A DNA stretch of 64,000 nucleotides from CAVXFL01 sp963761015 (lineage in GTDB: Bacteria; Pseudomonadota; Alphaproteobacteria; Acetobacterales; Acetobacteraceae), in the NCBI GenBank assembly GCA_963761015.1, contig CAVXFL010000020.1:682001-746000 (forward strand), read 5' to 3'. The notes below the pieces were generated by a model, which saw nothing but the letters and a program-made list of their open reading frames with translations, made no database searches and was not told where the DNA came from. Below, one piece after another: positions 25,509 through 34,940 of this stretch. Within the stretch, counting starts at the first letter, position 1; each line of letters starts with the position of its first letter. The position numbers and the translations under genes are program-made.

Positions 25509-28196
25509 ATGGCTTCCTTCACCGTCACCAACCTGAACGACAGCGGCGCGGGCTCGCTGCGCGCGGCGATCGAAGCCGCCAACCTCTCGGGCACGCCGGC
25601 GGTCGTCGATTTTGCTGTCCAGGGAACGATCACGCTGGCCAGCGATCTGCCGGCGGTCGCCGGCGACGTCAAAATCGATGCGACCACGGCACCCGCGTAT
25701 GCCACTGGCGGCCCTCCCGTGGTCGAGATCGACTGCAACAGCCATGCGGGCCTGGTGTTCGCGGCAGGCTCCGACGGCTCCCAGTTGCTCGGCGTCGCGG
25801 TGGACAACGCGACGGGCCACGGCGTGACGTTGAACGCCGGCTCCATCACGCTCGACAACAACTACATCGGATTGAACCTGGCGGGCACGGCATCCGGCAA
25901 CAGCGGCGATGGCATCTATGTTTCGGCGAGTTCATCGAACAACCTGATCGGGCTCAATGCGTCCGGCGCGTCGGGCGTCGTCGCCAATGTCATCTCTGGA
26001 AATGGCGGAAATGGCATCAGCTTCCATGGCTCATCGGGCAATACCGTGGTCGCCAATCGCATCGGCACCAATGCAGCCGGCACATCGGCGATCGCCAACG
26101 GCGGCAACGGCATCTGGATCACCGCCGGCTCGGGCAACAATGAAATCGGCGGGACCGCGTTTACCGATAGCGGTACCGGCCAGACAAACAATCCGACCGG
26201 AAGCAAGGGCTCGGTTCCGCCGACCTTCGTGGTGCCGCCATTGGGCAATCTGGTGTCGGGCAATGGCCAGACGGGGATTCTGATCGACGCGAAATCGCAA
26301 AACAACGTGCTCAACGGCAATTTTGTCGGCACGACCGCCGACGGAAACGCGGCCCTCGGCAACGCCGGCGATGGCGTGTGGATCAATGGGGCGGACAATA
26401 ATTCCTTGATCGGCTGCCAGCTCGTCAACGATCCGTTCGTCTACTACAACGTGCTCAGCGGCAACGGCGGAAACGGACTGCATATCACCGATTCGAACGA
26501 TGCGACCGTTCAAGGGAATTTTCTCGGGGTCGGAGCGAACAACACGAACCTCGTCGGCAACACGCTCGATGGCATCCTGGTCGACGGGTCCTCGCAAAAC
26601 ACGCAAGTCGGCGGGGTGATCCCGTTGGGCAACGTTGCGTCCGGCAACGGCTTGAACGGCATCGAAGTGCGGGACACGGCCAGCAATTTCATTACGTTCA
26701 ACACGTTCGGCGGTTTGCTGGCGTTCAAGGGCGCCGCCCCGAACGGCAACGATGGCCTGCTGATCACCTCCACCGGCGGCGGCAATGCCGTCCGTACCAA
26801 CGTCTTTTCCGGCAACCTCAACAACGGCATAGAAATAGCGGGAGCCGCGTCCGGGGTGACGGTCGATCCCAATATCGTCGGCTTGAATACCGTCGGCCAA
26901 GCTCTGTTGCCTAACGGAAACAATGGCCTGCAGATCGGCGGCACGGCACATGGCAACGTGATCGGCGGATACCTGACGTCGGTGATCCCGCAGAACACGT
27001 TCTCGGGCAACAACGGCTACGGCGTGGCGATACTCGATCAGGCGCACGACAACCAGGTGTTCAACAGCGTCATCGGGGCGAACGTTTTGGGAACCGGCGC
27101 CCTGGGCAATGGCGCAGGCGGCATTCTCGTGGCCGATGCGGCCAACAACAATCTCATTGGCGGATCGAGCTCGGATCCATCGACGCCGACGGCAAACCTG
27201 ATCAGCGGCAATACCGGCAACGGCGTTACGCTCGCGCCTGGCACGAGCAATATCCAGGTCATCGGCAACGCGATTGGCCTCGACCGGTTTGGCTTGCCGG
27301 TATTGCCGAACTCCGGCGCGCCGATCGTGGCCGATGGCAGTTTGTACGGTGTGGCCGCGGCGAACGGTGCCGAGACGGTGTTCGGTGTCGGTTCCGGCAC
27401 GATCGCGGGCGGCAGCGGTTCGCTGTTCGTCGCCGGCGGGGCGTCCGCCGAGACGGTGTTCGGCGCCACCGCCGGCAATACCACCGTGTTTTCGGCTCAG
27501 AACGGCGCGTATTTTTTGAGTGCGGCGAGCGGCACGTCCTCGCTGTTCATCGATGGCGGCGGCAGCAGCCAGGGCGGCTCCAGCACGATCATCGCCGGTG
27601 CCGGCGCGCTGACCGTGTTCGGCGGCACCGGCTCGCACCCGAATCAGGACCTGATTTTCGGCGGCTCGGGCGCTTTGACCTTCGTCGCCGGTTCGGGCGC
27701 CTCGACCGTTGTCGCCGGCGTCGCTCAGGCAACCCTGTACGGCGGCTCAGGCAGCAACATCAGTCTCACCGACGGGGCGAGCGCGGTGGGCGCGCTGTTT
27801 GTCGCCGGCGACGGCAATGCAACGCTCAACGGGTCGGGTGCCACCCTCGGCAACACGATGTTCGCCGGCACGAGTGTCGGTTCCAGCAATTCGCTGATTG
27901 GCGGCAGCGGCAGCGATACGATCGTCGGCGGCACGGGCCAGGCCAGGATGACCGGCGGCGGCGGCAACGATTTCTTCGTGTTCAACCAGGCCGCCGGCGG
28001 CGGCACGAGCACCATCACCGACTTCACCAACGACGATCTGTTGGGCGTGTTCGGTTACGGCGCGAGCGCGGGCGCCATCGTCGGCGCCGCCAGCGTGTCC
28101 GGCGGCAACACGACCATTGCACTGCCCGACAATACCAGGATCGTCCTGGTCGGCTTCACCGGCCTAACGACCAACAACGTGGTGGCGAGCCCTTAG
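25509..28196 (+). CDS. secreted beta-helix protein with RTX-type C terminus
   Basis: 895 residues, no N-terminal signal peptide. Residues 1-90 hold the NLNDSGAGSLRAAIEAAN motif that opens many parallel beta-helix surface proteins. Residues about 90-590 are irregular right-handed beta-helix rungs with repeating NxISGNxGNGI, NxIGxN and DGIxV units. From about 600 Gly/Ala/Ser-rich repeats (ETVFGxxxGTIxGG) lead to a haemolysin-type calcium-binding repeat, GGSGSDTIVGGTGQARMTGG then GGNDFFVFN, and STITDFTNDD, the usual ending of type I secretion substrates. Export by a T1SS to the surface or medium is inferred; no T1SS genes are in the window. The ATG has CGGAGAGG upstream. Target unknown. Confidence 0.85.
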   Translation: MASFTVTNLNDSGAGSLRAAIEAANLSGTPAVVDFAVQGTITLASDLPAVAGDVKIDATTAPAYATGGPPVVEIDCNSHAGLVFAAGSDGSQLLGVAVDNATGHGVTLNAGSITLDNNYIGLNLAGTASGNSGDGIYVSASSSNNLIGLNASGASGVVANVISGNGGNGISFHGSSGNTVVANRIGTNAAGTSAIANGGNGIWITAGSGNNEIGGTAFTDSGTGQTNNPTGSKGSVPPTFVVPPLGNLVSGNGQTGILIDAKSQNNVLNGNFVGTTADGNAALGNAGDGVWINGADNNSLIGCQLVNDPFVYYNVLSGNGGNGLHITDSNDATVQGNFLGVGANNTNLVGNTLDGILVDGSSQNTQVGGVIPLGNVASGNGLNGIEVRDTASNFITFNTFGGLLAFKGAAPNGNDGLLITSTGGGNAVRTNVFSGNLNNGIEIAGAASGVTVDPNIVGLNTVGQALLPNGNNGLQIGGTAHGNVIGGYLTSVIPQNTFSGNNGYGVAILDQAHDNQVFNSVIGANVLGTGALGNGAGGILVADAANNNLIGGSSSDPSTPTANLISGNTGNGVTLAPGTSNIQVIGNAIGLDRFGLPVLPNSGAPIVADGSLYGVAAANGAETVFGVGSGTIAGGSGSLFVAGGASAETVFGATAGNTTVFSAQNGAYFLSAASGTSSLFIDGGGSSQGGSSTIIAGAGALTVFGGTGSHPNQDLIFGGSGALTFVAGSGASTVVAGVAQATLYGGSGSNISLTDGASAVGALFVAGDGNATLNGSGATLGNTMFAGTSVGSSNSLIGGSGSDTIVGGTGQARMTGGGGNDFFVFNQAAGGGTSTITDFTNDDLLGVFGYGASAGAIVGAASVSGGNTTIALPDNTRIVLVGFTGLTTNNVVASP

Positions 28197-28414
28197 GGGC
28201 AGACCGAGAAAACCTTGTTGGTTGCTTCGGCGACGGGAACTAGCCGGGCCGAGTAACGGGCGCAAGGTCGGGCTTCGTGAAGCCTTGGCCTCGTGGAGCG
28301 TTGCGGGCAACGGGACCCTGCCTCTGTTGCAGGCGCGGACGATCGGGGCGGGCGGAGTGTGCTATACCCGCTCCGTCCGCGTGCCCGCGGAACCGCCACG
28401 GAGGGAACCCCGCC

Positions 28415-28723
28415 ATGATCCACGTCGTCGCCATCATTACCGCCAAGCCCGGCATGCGCGACAACATTTTACAGGCGTTCCGCGCCAACGTGCCCGCCGT
28501 CCACGCCGAGCAGGGCTGCATCGAATACGGCCCCGCCGTCGACGCCGAGGGCATGGGCGCGATTCAGACCAAATTCGGACCGGATAGCTTTGTGGTCGTC
28601 GAGAAGTGGGAAAGCCCCGAGGCGCTGAAGGCGCACGCCGCCTCGCCGCACATGGCGGCCTACGCGGCCAAGACGAAGGACTGGATCGCGAACCGGGTAA
28701 TCCACGTCCTGCAGCCCTGCTGA
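28415..28723 (+). CDS. antibiotic biosynthesis monooxygenase (ABM) domain protein
   Basis: 102 residues. A single dimeric ferredoxin-like ABM domain: IHVVAIITAKPGMRDNILQA, EQGCIEYGPAVDAE, FVVVEKWESPEALKAHAASP and HMAAYAAKTKDWI. Members act as quinol or reactive-carbonyl monooxygenases without cofactor, or as aldose-type isomerases; the role here is unknown. CGGAGGGAAC before ATG 28415 decides the start. The 218 bases upstream, after the beta-helix gene, show no coding signal. Confidence 0.85.
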   Translation: MIHVVAIITAKPGMRDNILQAFRANVPAVHAEQGCIEYGPAVDAEGMGAIQTKFGPDSFVVVEKWESPEALKAHAASPHMAAYAAKTKDWIANRVIHVLQPC

Positions 28724-28800
28724 GCCTCGGCGCCACCGGCCTGGCCGGCCGGCGTCCGGGACAGCCGCGATTTCTCGACCGCTAGAGGTTGTTCCCGTCC

Positions 28801-29766
28801 ATGGGCGCTGACGGCAAGCCCATTGCCGTGCCGGTTCGAACCGGCGACCGCGCGGCGCGCGTCAGCGCGTTGCGCGCCCGCCGTGCCGTTATCCAGCGCA
28901 CGCTGTTCGTCATCCTTTGCCTCGTCTGGGGCACGACCTGGCTGGCGTTGAAGGCCGGCGTGACCGAGGTGCCGCCGGCCTTCTTCTCCGGCACGCGCTG
29001 GACCTTGGCCGGGCTGCTCGTGCTGGCCTGGCGCTGGGCGCGCGGGCAGCGCCTCGCGGTGCCGCCGAACATGGTCGGCCGCCTCGCCTTGGTCGGCCTG
29101 CTCATGGTCGCCTTGAACGCGACGATCATGCTCTACGGGCTGCGCCATGTCGGCAGCGGGCTTGCCGCCGTGATCAGTTCGGCGCTGACGCCGATTTCAC
29201 TGCTCGGCTTCAGCGTCGCCCTCGGCCAGGAGCGGTTCAATCCGCGCCAGATCGGCGCCATGGTCCTGGGCGTGCTCGGGATCTTCGTGCTCTTCGGCCC
29301 CGCCGCTTTGCGCGGGCGGCTGGACACGATGGAGCTTCTGGGTGCCGCCGGGGTGGTCGTCGGCTGCCTTTGCTATACCGCGGGCTCGGTGCTGGCGCGG
29401 CCGGCCATGCGAACCTTGTCCCCGGCCCATGTCGCGGCGCTCACCAACCTGCTCGGTGGGCTGATGCTGCTGGTCGGCTCGGTGCTGTTCGAGCCGGGGG
29501 CGCGGCAGGCGGCCAGCCTGCATTGGGGCACGGTCGCGTGGCTGGCCTGGTGGTACATGTTGATCCCGGGCTCGCTCGGCGCCACGACGATCTATTTCCT
29601 GCTGGTGCGCGACTGGGGCGCGAGCCGCACCGGCACCTACGCCTTCGTCTCGCCGGTCATTGCGGTGCTGCTCGGAGTCGCGGTTTACGGCGAGAAGCTC
29701 GACCCCGCGAATGCCGTCGGCATGGCCCTCATGCTGATCGCCGCCGCGGTGGTGCTGCGGCGGTAG
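28801..29766 (+). CDS. EamA/DMT family transporter
   Basis: 321 residues with ten predicted membrane helices in two EamA repeats. The first begins TLFVILCLVWGTTWLALKAG (the typical WGTTW), the second includes MELLGAAGVVVGCLCYTAGS and ends AFVSPVIAVLLGVAVYGEKL. Members export or import amino acids, nucleosides or other small metabolites by a drug/metabolite antiport mechanism. An N-terminal basic tail of 35 residues faces the cytoplasm. It is convergent with the MoaD-like gene. A TTG at 28789 is a less likely start. Confidence 0.88.
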   Translation: MGADGKPIAVPVRTGDRAARVSALRARRAVIQRTLFVILCLVWGTTWLALKAGVTEVPPAFFSGTRWTLAGLLVLAWRWARGQRLAVPPNMVGRLALVGLLMVALNATIMLYGLRHVGSGLAAVISSALTPISLLGFSVALGQERFNPRQIGAMVLGVLGIFVLFGPAALRGRLDTMELLGAAGVVVGCLCYTAGSVLARPAMRTLSPAHVAALTNLLGGLMLLVGSVLFEPGARQAASLHWGTVAWLAWWYMLIPGSLGATTIYFLLVRDWGASRTGTYAFVSPVIAVLLGVAVYGEKLDPANAVGMALMLIAAAVVLRR

Positions 29767-29806
29767 CGGTCAGCGCGCGAGCGGGGTGCTACGATCGCCG
29801 GATCGG

Positions 29807-30056
29807 TCACCCGCCGGCGATCTTCGGGATCAGCCAGAATCTCGCTCTCCGGCCTCAGTGGTGCGTGATAGGCGTCCTGGTAGATCTCGCCGTCGATGGC
29901 GATCGCCATGCTTTCCTCGACCAGCCGCCCCAGCCCCGGGTAGCGGCGGTCGAGTTCGAGGACGAGGCGGCGGAACGTGTCCGCCTCCACGTCGATCTCG
30001 CGCGCCCCGCCGGTGAACTGCTGGCAGGCGCTGCCGCTGATCGAGACCCGCGGCAT
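29807..30056 (-). CDS. MoaD/ThiS-family protein (one frameshift)
   Basis: About 82 residues after correction. The first frame reads QFTGGAREIDVEADTFRRLV, ELDRRYPGLGRLVEESMAIA and GEIYQDAYHAPLRPESE; the other frame supplies LIPKIAGG then TGA at 29807-29809, the essential C-terminal di-glycine tail of beta-grasp sulfur carriers. At about 29838 the DNA reads GAGATTCTGGCTG where GAGATTTGGCTG or GAGATCTGGCTG would keep frame. The tail is adenylated and thiocarboxylated to donate sulfur to molybdopterin (MoaD) or thiazole (ThiS). It lies seven bases from the molybdenum hydroxylase large subunit gene on the same strand, favouring a molybdenum-cofactor role. Confidence 0.78.
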
Positions 30057-30063
30057 CGGCGCG

Positions 30064-32344
30064 CTATTCCGCCGCGGCGGGCAGTTCGTGGTCGAGCGCG
30101 GCGCGCAGCTTGGGCGGGGAGATCGGCAGGTCGGGCATGCGCACGCCGATCGCGTCGTAAATGGCGTTCGCCACCGCTGCCAGCGGCGGCACGATCGGCA
30201 CCTCGCCGACGCCCTTGACGCCGAACGGATGGCGCGGGTTCGGCACCTCGACCACGACCGTGTCGATCATCGGCAGATCGGAGCAAACCGGCACGCGGTA
30301 GTCGAGGAAGCCGGCGTTCTCCAGCCTGCCGTCCTTGTCGTAGATGTATTCCTCGTTGAGCGCCCAGCCGACGCCTTGCGCGACGCCGCCCTGCATCTGG
30401 CCTTCCACGTAGCTCGGGTGGATGGCGCGGCCGACATCCTGCACCGCCGTATAGCGCAGGATTTTCACATACCCCGTCTCGCGATCGACCTCGACGTCGC
30501 AGATATGCGTGCCGAAGCCGGGGCCGGCGCCTTGCGCGTTGACATGCGACTCGCTGCCGATCGGCCCGCCGGTGCGCCCGGCGGTGACCGCGATCTCGGC
30601 GAGCGTGAGCGGCGGGAATTTCCCCGCGCTAGCGCCCGTCGCATGGGCTTTGCCCTCGGCCCAGGCCACCTGCTCGACGGGAACGTCCCAGGTCATCGCG
30701 GCGCGCTTTTTCAGATCCTCGACAACCAGCTCGGCCGCCTCCACCACCGCCAGGCCGCTCGCGAACGTGACGCGGCTGCCGCCGGTGAGGAAGGTGTAGC
30801 CGATCGAGGCGGTGTCGGCGACGATCGGGCGCACCCGCTCGATCGGGATGCCGAGCACTTCCGCCGCCATCATGGCGAGCGAGGCGCGCGAGCCGCCGAT
30901 ATCGGGATTGCCCGACACCACGACGGCGGTGCCGTCCTCGTTGATATGCACGGCCGCGCTCGAATTCGCCGCCGATATTGAACCAGAAGCCCGAGGCGAC
31001 GCCGCGCCCCTGATTCTTTTCCAGCGGCTGCTGATAGTGCGGATGCGTGCGCGCCGCCTCCAAGGTCTCGACATAGCCGATGTCGCGGAAGGTCGGCCCG
31101 TACGCCGCCTTGGTGCCGTTCTTCGCCGCGTTCTTGGCGCGAAACGCGATCGGGTCCATGCCGATCTTGCGCGCCAGTTCGTCCACGCAGCTTTCCACCC
31201 CGAAGGTGGAGATGGGCGCCCCCGGCGCGCGATAGGCCGCCACTTTCGGGCGGTTGCACACCACGTCGTAGCCGGTGATGCGGACGTTCTTGAGGTCGTA
31301 CATCGCGAACGCCGTCATGCAGCCGGGCGCGACCGGCGAGCCCGCGAACGCGCCGGCCTGATATTTCAAGGTCGCCTCGGCCGCGGTGATCGTGCCGTCG
31401 CGCTTGGCGCCGATCCTGACCGCGACCGCGCCGCCGGAGGTCGGCCCGCTCGCCTTGAACACCTCCTCGCGGCTCATCACCATCTTCACCGGCCGGCCGG
31501 ACTTCTTGGATAGCGCGAGCGCCACCGGCTCCAGATAGACCAAGGTCTTGCCGCCGAAGCCGCCGCCGATTTCCGCCGGCGTGACCCGGATGCTGGCGAT
31601 ATCCATGCCGAGCAGCTTGGCCACGTAGGCCCGCACCATGAACTGGCCCTGGCTGCTGCTGACAGATATGCGCCTGCCCGTCGTTCGAGGCGGCGGCGAC
31701 GCAGGCATGCGGCTCGATATAGCCCTGATGCACCGGCTTGGTGGTGTATTTCCGTTCCACGATAACATCGGCTTCCGCGAAGCCTTGCGCCACGTCGCCG
31801 AGCGCGAACTCGATCTTCTTGGCGATGTTCGAGGGTTTCGCCGGCGGTGGCGAAATCCCCTGGGTGATCATATTCGGATGCAGGAGCGGCGCGTCCTCGG
31901 CCATCGCCGCTTCCACGTCGATGACGTGCGGCAGCACCTCGTAGGTCACGTCGATCAGGCCCAGCGCCTCCTCGGCGATCGCCGCCGAAGTTGCCGCCAC
32001 CGCGGCCACCGCGTGGCCCTCGTACAGCGCCTTGTCGCGCGCCATGCAGTTGCGCGAGAGGTCGCGGAAGTTCATCGGCCCCTCGCCGACGAAAGCAGAC
32101 TCGTCGGGGATGTCGGGGAAATCGGCGGCCGTGACCACCGCCTTCACGCCCGGCAGCGCGAGCGCCCGCGTCGCGTCGATGCGCACGATCCGCGCATGGG
32201 CGTGCGGGCTGCGCTTCACCTTGCCGACGAGTTGGCCCGGCATCGACACGTCGGCGCCGAACTGGGCGCGGCCGGTCACCTTGTCGACGCCATCGGGGCG
32301 GATCGGCCGCGTGCCGACGACTTTCAGATGATCGTACCGTTCAT
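30064..32344 (-). CDS. molybdenum hydroxylase (xanthine dehydrogenase family), large subunit (three frameshifts)
   Basis: About 759 residues spread over several frames. ATG 32344 (GGGAG upstream) with one missing T near 32333 gives HLKVVGTRPIRPDGVDKVTG; then GRAQFGADVSMPGQLVGKVK; after a shift near 31661 FMVRAYVAKLLGMDIASIRV and PAEIGGGFGGKTLVYLEPVA; after a shift near 30967 AAVHINEDGTAVVVSGNPDI and FGTHICDVEVDRETGYVKIL, ending near PFGVKGVGEVPIVPP, the Glu-containing active-site motif. The subunit binds Mo-pterin cytosine dinucleotide and hydroxylates a carbon, typically of an aldehyde or N-heterocycle. Conserved sequence on both sides of each break argues for sequence errors, though three in one gene also allows a true pseudogene. 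Confidence 0.82.
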
Positions 32345-32355
32345 GACGGTCTCCC

Positions 32356-32830
32356 TCACGCGCGCATTTCGGCGGCCGCGTCCATCACGGCCCGGATGAT
32401 TTTGTCATAGCCGGTGCAGCGGCAGAGATTGCCGGCGAGCCAGTAGCGCGCCTCGGTCTCCGTCGGGTTCGGATTGCGCTCCAGCAGCGCCTTCGCCGCG
32501 ACCAGGAAGCCCGGCGTGCAGAAGCCACACTGCAGCGCCGCGTGCTCCAGAAATTTCTGCTGCAACGGATGCAGGTCTTCGCCTTGCGGCCATGCCCTCG
32601 ATGGTTTCGATCGCATGGCCTTCGGCCTCGGCGCCCAGCATCAGGCAGGAGCACATCAGCCTGCCGTCGACGGTCACGCTGCACGCGCCGCAATCGCCGG
32701 TGCCGCAGCCTTCCTTGCTGCCGGTCAGGCCGAGGCGCTCGCGCAGCACGTCGAGCAGCGTTTCCTGCGGCTCGCAGAGGAACTCGACGGGCTCGCCGTT
32801 CACGGTGGCGGAGATATGCAGCTTGCTCAT
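32356..32830 (-). CDS. molybdenum hydroxylase (2Fe-2S) small subunit (one frameshift)
   Basis: About 157 residues. The first frame has the plant-type ferredoxin motif SKEGCGTGDCGACSVTVDGR with CSCLML; after a shift near 32590 (GCCGCAAGG where GCGCAAGG or similar is expected) the second frame has LQCGFCTPGFLVAAKALL and LAGNLCRCTGYDKII, binding the second 2Fe-2S cluster. All eight cluster cysteines are present. It passes electrons from the Mo site to FAD. Its ATG overlaps the stop of the FAD subunit gene (ATGA), and the large subunit follows after 11 bases, so the order is FAD-FeS-Mo. Confidence 0.86.
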
Positions 32831-33699
32831 TTTGCGGCTCCGGCGCGGGCGAAGGCGATGGCGGCGGCGCGGCGGGCGAGCACGCCGGCGACCTTGGTGC
32901 GGTAATCGATGGTGCCGCGCTTGTCGTCGATCGGCCGGCAAGCCCGTCGCGCGGCCGCGTCGAGCGCCGCGAGCGTGGCCTCGTCCAGTTCGTGCCCGAC
33001 CAGCGCCGCGGCGGCGTCCGGCACCAGAATCGCCGTGGGCGCGACCGCGCCCAGCGCCACGCGGGCGTCGATGCACCGGCCCGCGTCGTCGAGCGTCACG
33101 TTCACGCCGCAGCCGACCACCGCGATGTCCATTTCGGTGCGCGGGATGAAGCGGAGATAGGCGTCGGCGGCGCGGGGCGGGCGCGGCGGCAGCTTGAAGG
33201 CGACGATGAACTCGCCCTTGCCGAGGGAGGTCCGGCCCGGCGCGGTGCAGATCGCCTCGACCGGCACCTCGCGCCGCCCGTCCGGTCCGGCGACGACGCA
33301 GGTCACGCGCGCGGCGATCATGGCCGGCACGCTGTCCGCCGCCGGGGAGGCGTTGCACAGATTGCCCGCAAGCGTGGCGCGGCCCTGGATCTGCGTCGAG
33401 CCGATCAGGTTCGCCGCCTCGACCACGCCCGGCCAGACCATCCCGAGGCTCGGGTGCTCGCCGAGATAGGCGCTCGGGGTGGCGGCGCCGATCACGAACC
33501 CGCCCCCCTCCTCGCGCACGCCCATCATCTCGGGGATGCGCTTGGTGTCCACGATCACGTCGGGTCGCGTCCGGCCGGTGCGGAGTTGCACCAGCAGATC
33601 GGTGCCGCCGGACAGCGGCTTGGCGATCCCGGTCGCGCCGGCCAGCGCCCGGACCGCCTCCTCGGCGGTCGCGGGCGCGACAAAGGTGAGGCTCGGCAT
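32827..33699 (-). CDS. molybdenum hydroxylase FAD-binding subunit
   Basis: 290 residues, intact. MPSLTFVAPATAEEAVRALA leads to the FAD motif KPLSGGTDLLVQLRTGRTRP, then IGSTQIQGRATLAGNLCNAS with the second FAD loop, and the CO-dehydrogenase flavoprotein C-terminal domain (RFIPRTEMDIAVVGCGVNVT). It accepts electrons from the 2Fe-2S subunit. ATG 33699 has GGGGGAAAG upstream. It is the first gene of the minus-strand operon FAD-FeS-Mo-MoaD and is divergent from the propeller gene with 181 bases between. Confidence 0.92.
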   Translation of the reverse strand: MPSLTFVAPATAEEAVRALAGATGIAKPLSGGTDLLVQLRTGRTRPDVIVDTKRIPEMMGVREEGGGFVIGAATPSAYLGEHPSLGMVWPGVVEAANLIGSTQIQGRATLAGNLCNASPAADSVPAMIAARVTCVVAGPDGRREVPVEAICTAPGRTSLGKGEFIVAFKLPPRPPRAADAYLRFIPRTEMDIAVVGCGVNVTLDDAGRCIDARVALGAVAPTAILVPDAAAALVGHELDEATLAALDAAARRACRPIDDKRGTIDYRTKVAGVLARRAAAIAFARAGAAK

Positions 33700-33880
33700 T
33701 CTTTCCCCCTGGAAGGTTGGCCGATTGTGCTGGGCGCGGTGCGATCGTGGCAAGGACGGCCTCGCCGGCTCAAGCTCGCCGCACCGCTCGAAGGCTGCTA
33801 TCGGTATCGGCCTCGGGCGGGGCGGGCAAGCGGTTCGGCCCGGAATCGTCCCCGCGCGCCGGACAAAAAGGGGGAGGCGC

Positions 33881-34927
33881 ATGGCCCAGTCGCATGTCTA
33901 TGCCGCGGTTGCCGGCTATTTCGGCCGGCCGAACGAGCCGGGTCTTACCGGCGTGTTCCGTCGCGCCGCCGACGGCACGGTCTGGGAGCATGTCCTGGAA
34001 AACCGCGAAACCTTCACCGTCTGCGCGCACCCCGAGGACGAGCGCGTCGTCTTCGCCGGCACCGCCGACGGGGTTTGGCGCAGCATCGATGGCGGCGCCA
34101 CGTTCCGGCGCACCGATTTCCCCGACCAGGTTCAGATCTGGTCGATCATGCCCTCGCCCACCGATCCGAAGCTGCTGCTGGCCGGCGGATCGCCCGTCTC
34201 GGTGTATCGCAGCGAGGACGGCGGCGCGCGCTGGACGCGCCTGCCCGACCCCGCCATGCCCGATCGCGCGAAAATGCCCTTCGCCTGCCGGGTCATGCGG
34301 TTCGCGCCGCATCCGCGCAATCCGGCCGAGATCTACGCGGCGCTCGAGGTGAACGGCGTCATGCGCAGCACCGACGCGGGCGAGAGCTGGCAGGATTGCG
34401 GCGCCGATCTGGTGCGCTGGGCCGAGCGCGAGCCGCGGCTGCGCAGCCGCATCGTCAGCGACACCGAGAACGAAGGCATGCTCGACGCGCACGCGATCTG
34501 CGCCAGCCCCGCCGATCCCGAGAACGTCATCGTCGCAGTCCGCATGGGCCTGTTCCGCAGCGGCGATCACGGCGCGCACTGGGGCGACATGAATGTGGGG
34601 CGGTTTTCGCCCTTCACCTACGCGCGCGACATCCGCGTTGCGCCCGGCGATGCGAACACGCTCTACGCCTGCCTCAGCGTCGCGGCCTCCTCGCACGACG
34701 GCGCACTGTTCCAAAGCCAGGACGCGGGCAAGAATTGGCGGCGCTTCGACAAGGTGCAGCCGCACGGCACGGTGATGTCGGTGGCGCTGCATCGGCGCGA
34801 CACGCGGCAGGTGTATATCGCCGCGCGCTACGGCGAAGTGTTCGGCACGCGCGACGGCGGCGAGACTTGGCAGGAGATGCCGCTACCGGCCGGCGTCAAG
34901 GACGTCTATGCCGTGGCCTGCGGCTGA
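33881..34927 (+). CDS. Asp-box (BNR/sortilin-like) beta-propeller protein
   Basis: 348 residues without signal peptide or membrane segment, so probably cytoplasmic. Six Asp-box motifs (SxDxGxxW/F) are visible at regular spacing: SIDGGATF, SEDGGARW, STDAGESW, SGDHGAHW, SQDAGKNW, TRDGGETW. Such boxes mark the loops of sialidase/sortilin-type propellers; the residues of a sialidase active site are not evident, so annotation as a glycosidase would be unsafe. GGGGGAGG precedes ATG 33881. It is 13 bases upstream of a luciferase-like monooxygenase gene and surely co-transcribed with it, suggesting a binding or scaffold role. Confidence 0.82.
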   Translation: MAQSHVYAAVAGYFGRPNEPGLTGVFRRAADGTVWEHVLENRETFTVCAHPEDERVVFAGTADGVWRSIDGGATFRRTDFPDQVQIWSIMPSPTDPKLLLAGGSPVSVYRSEDGGARWTRLPDPAMPDRAKMPFACRVMRFAPHPRNPAEIYAALEVNGVMRSTDAGESWQDCGADLVRWAEREPRLRSRIVSDTENEGMLDAHAICASPADPENVIVAVRMGLFRSGDHGAHWGDMNVGRFSPFTYARDIRVAPGDANTLYACLSVAASSHDGALFQSQDAGKNWRRFDKVQPHGTVMSVALHRRDTRQVYIAARYGEVFGTRDGGETWQEMPLPAGVKDVYAVACG

Positions 34928-34940
34928 AGGAGAGATCGCG

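Noticed and set aside
25860..27300. Regularly spaced short repeats in DNA, considered as a CRISPR array
   Set aside because: The units are degenerate, vary in spacing and keep reading frame; they encode beta-helix rungs.
33881..34927. Annotation of the propeller as a sialidase or glycosyl hydrolase
   Set aside because: Asp-boxes mark the fold only; the arginine triad and Tyr/Glu nucleophile pair of sialidases were not found, and no signal peptide is present.
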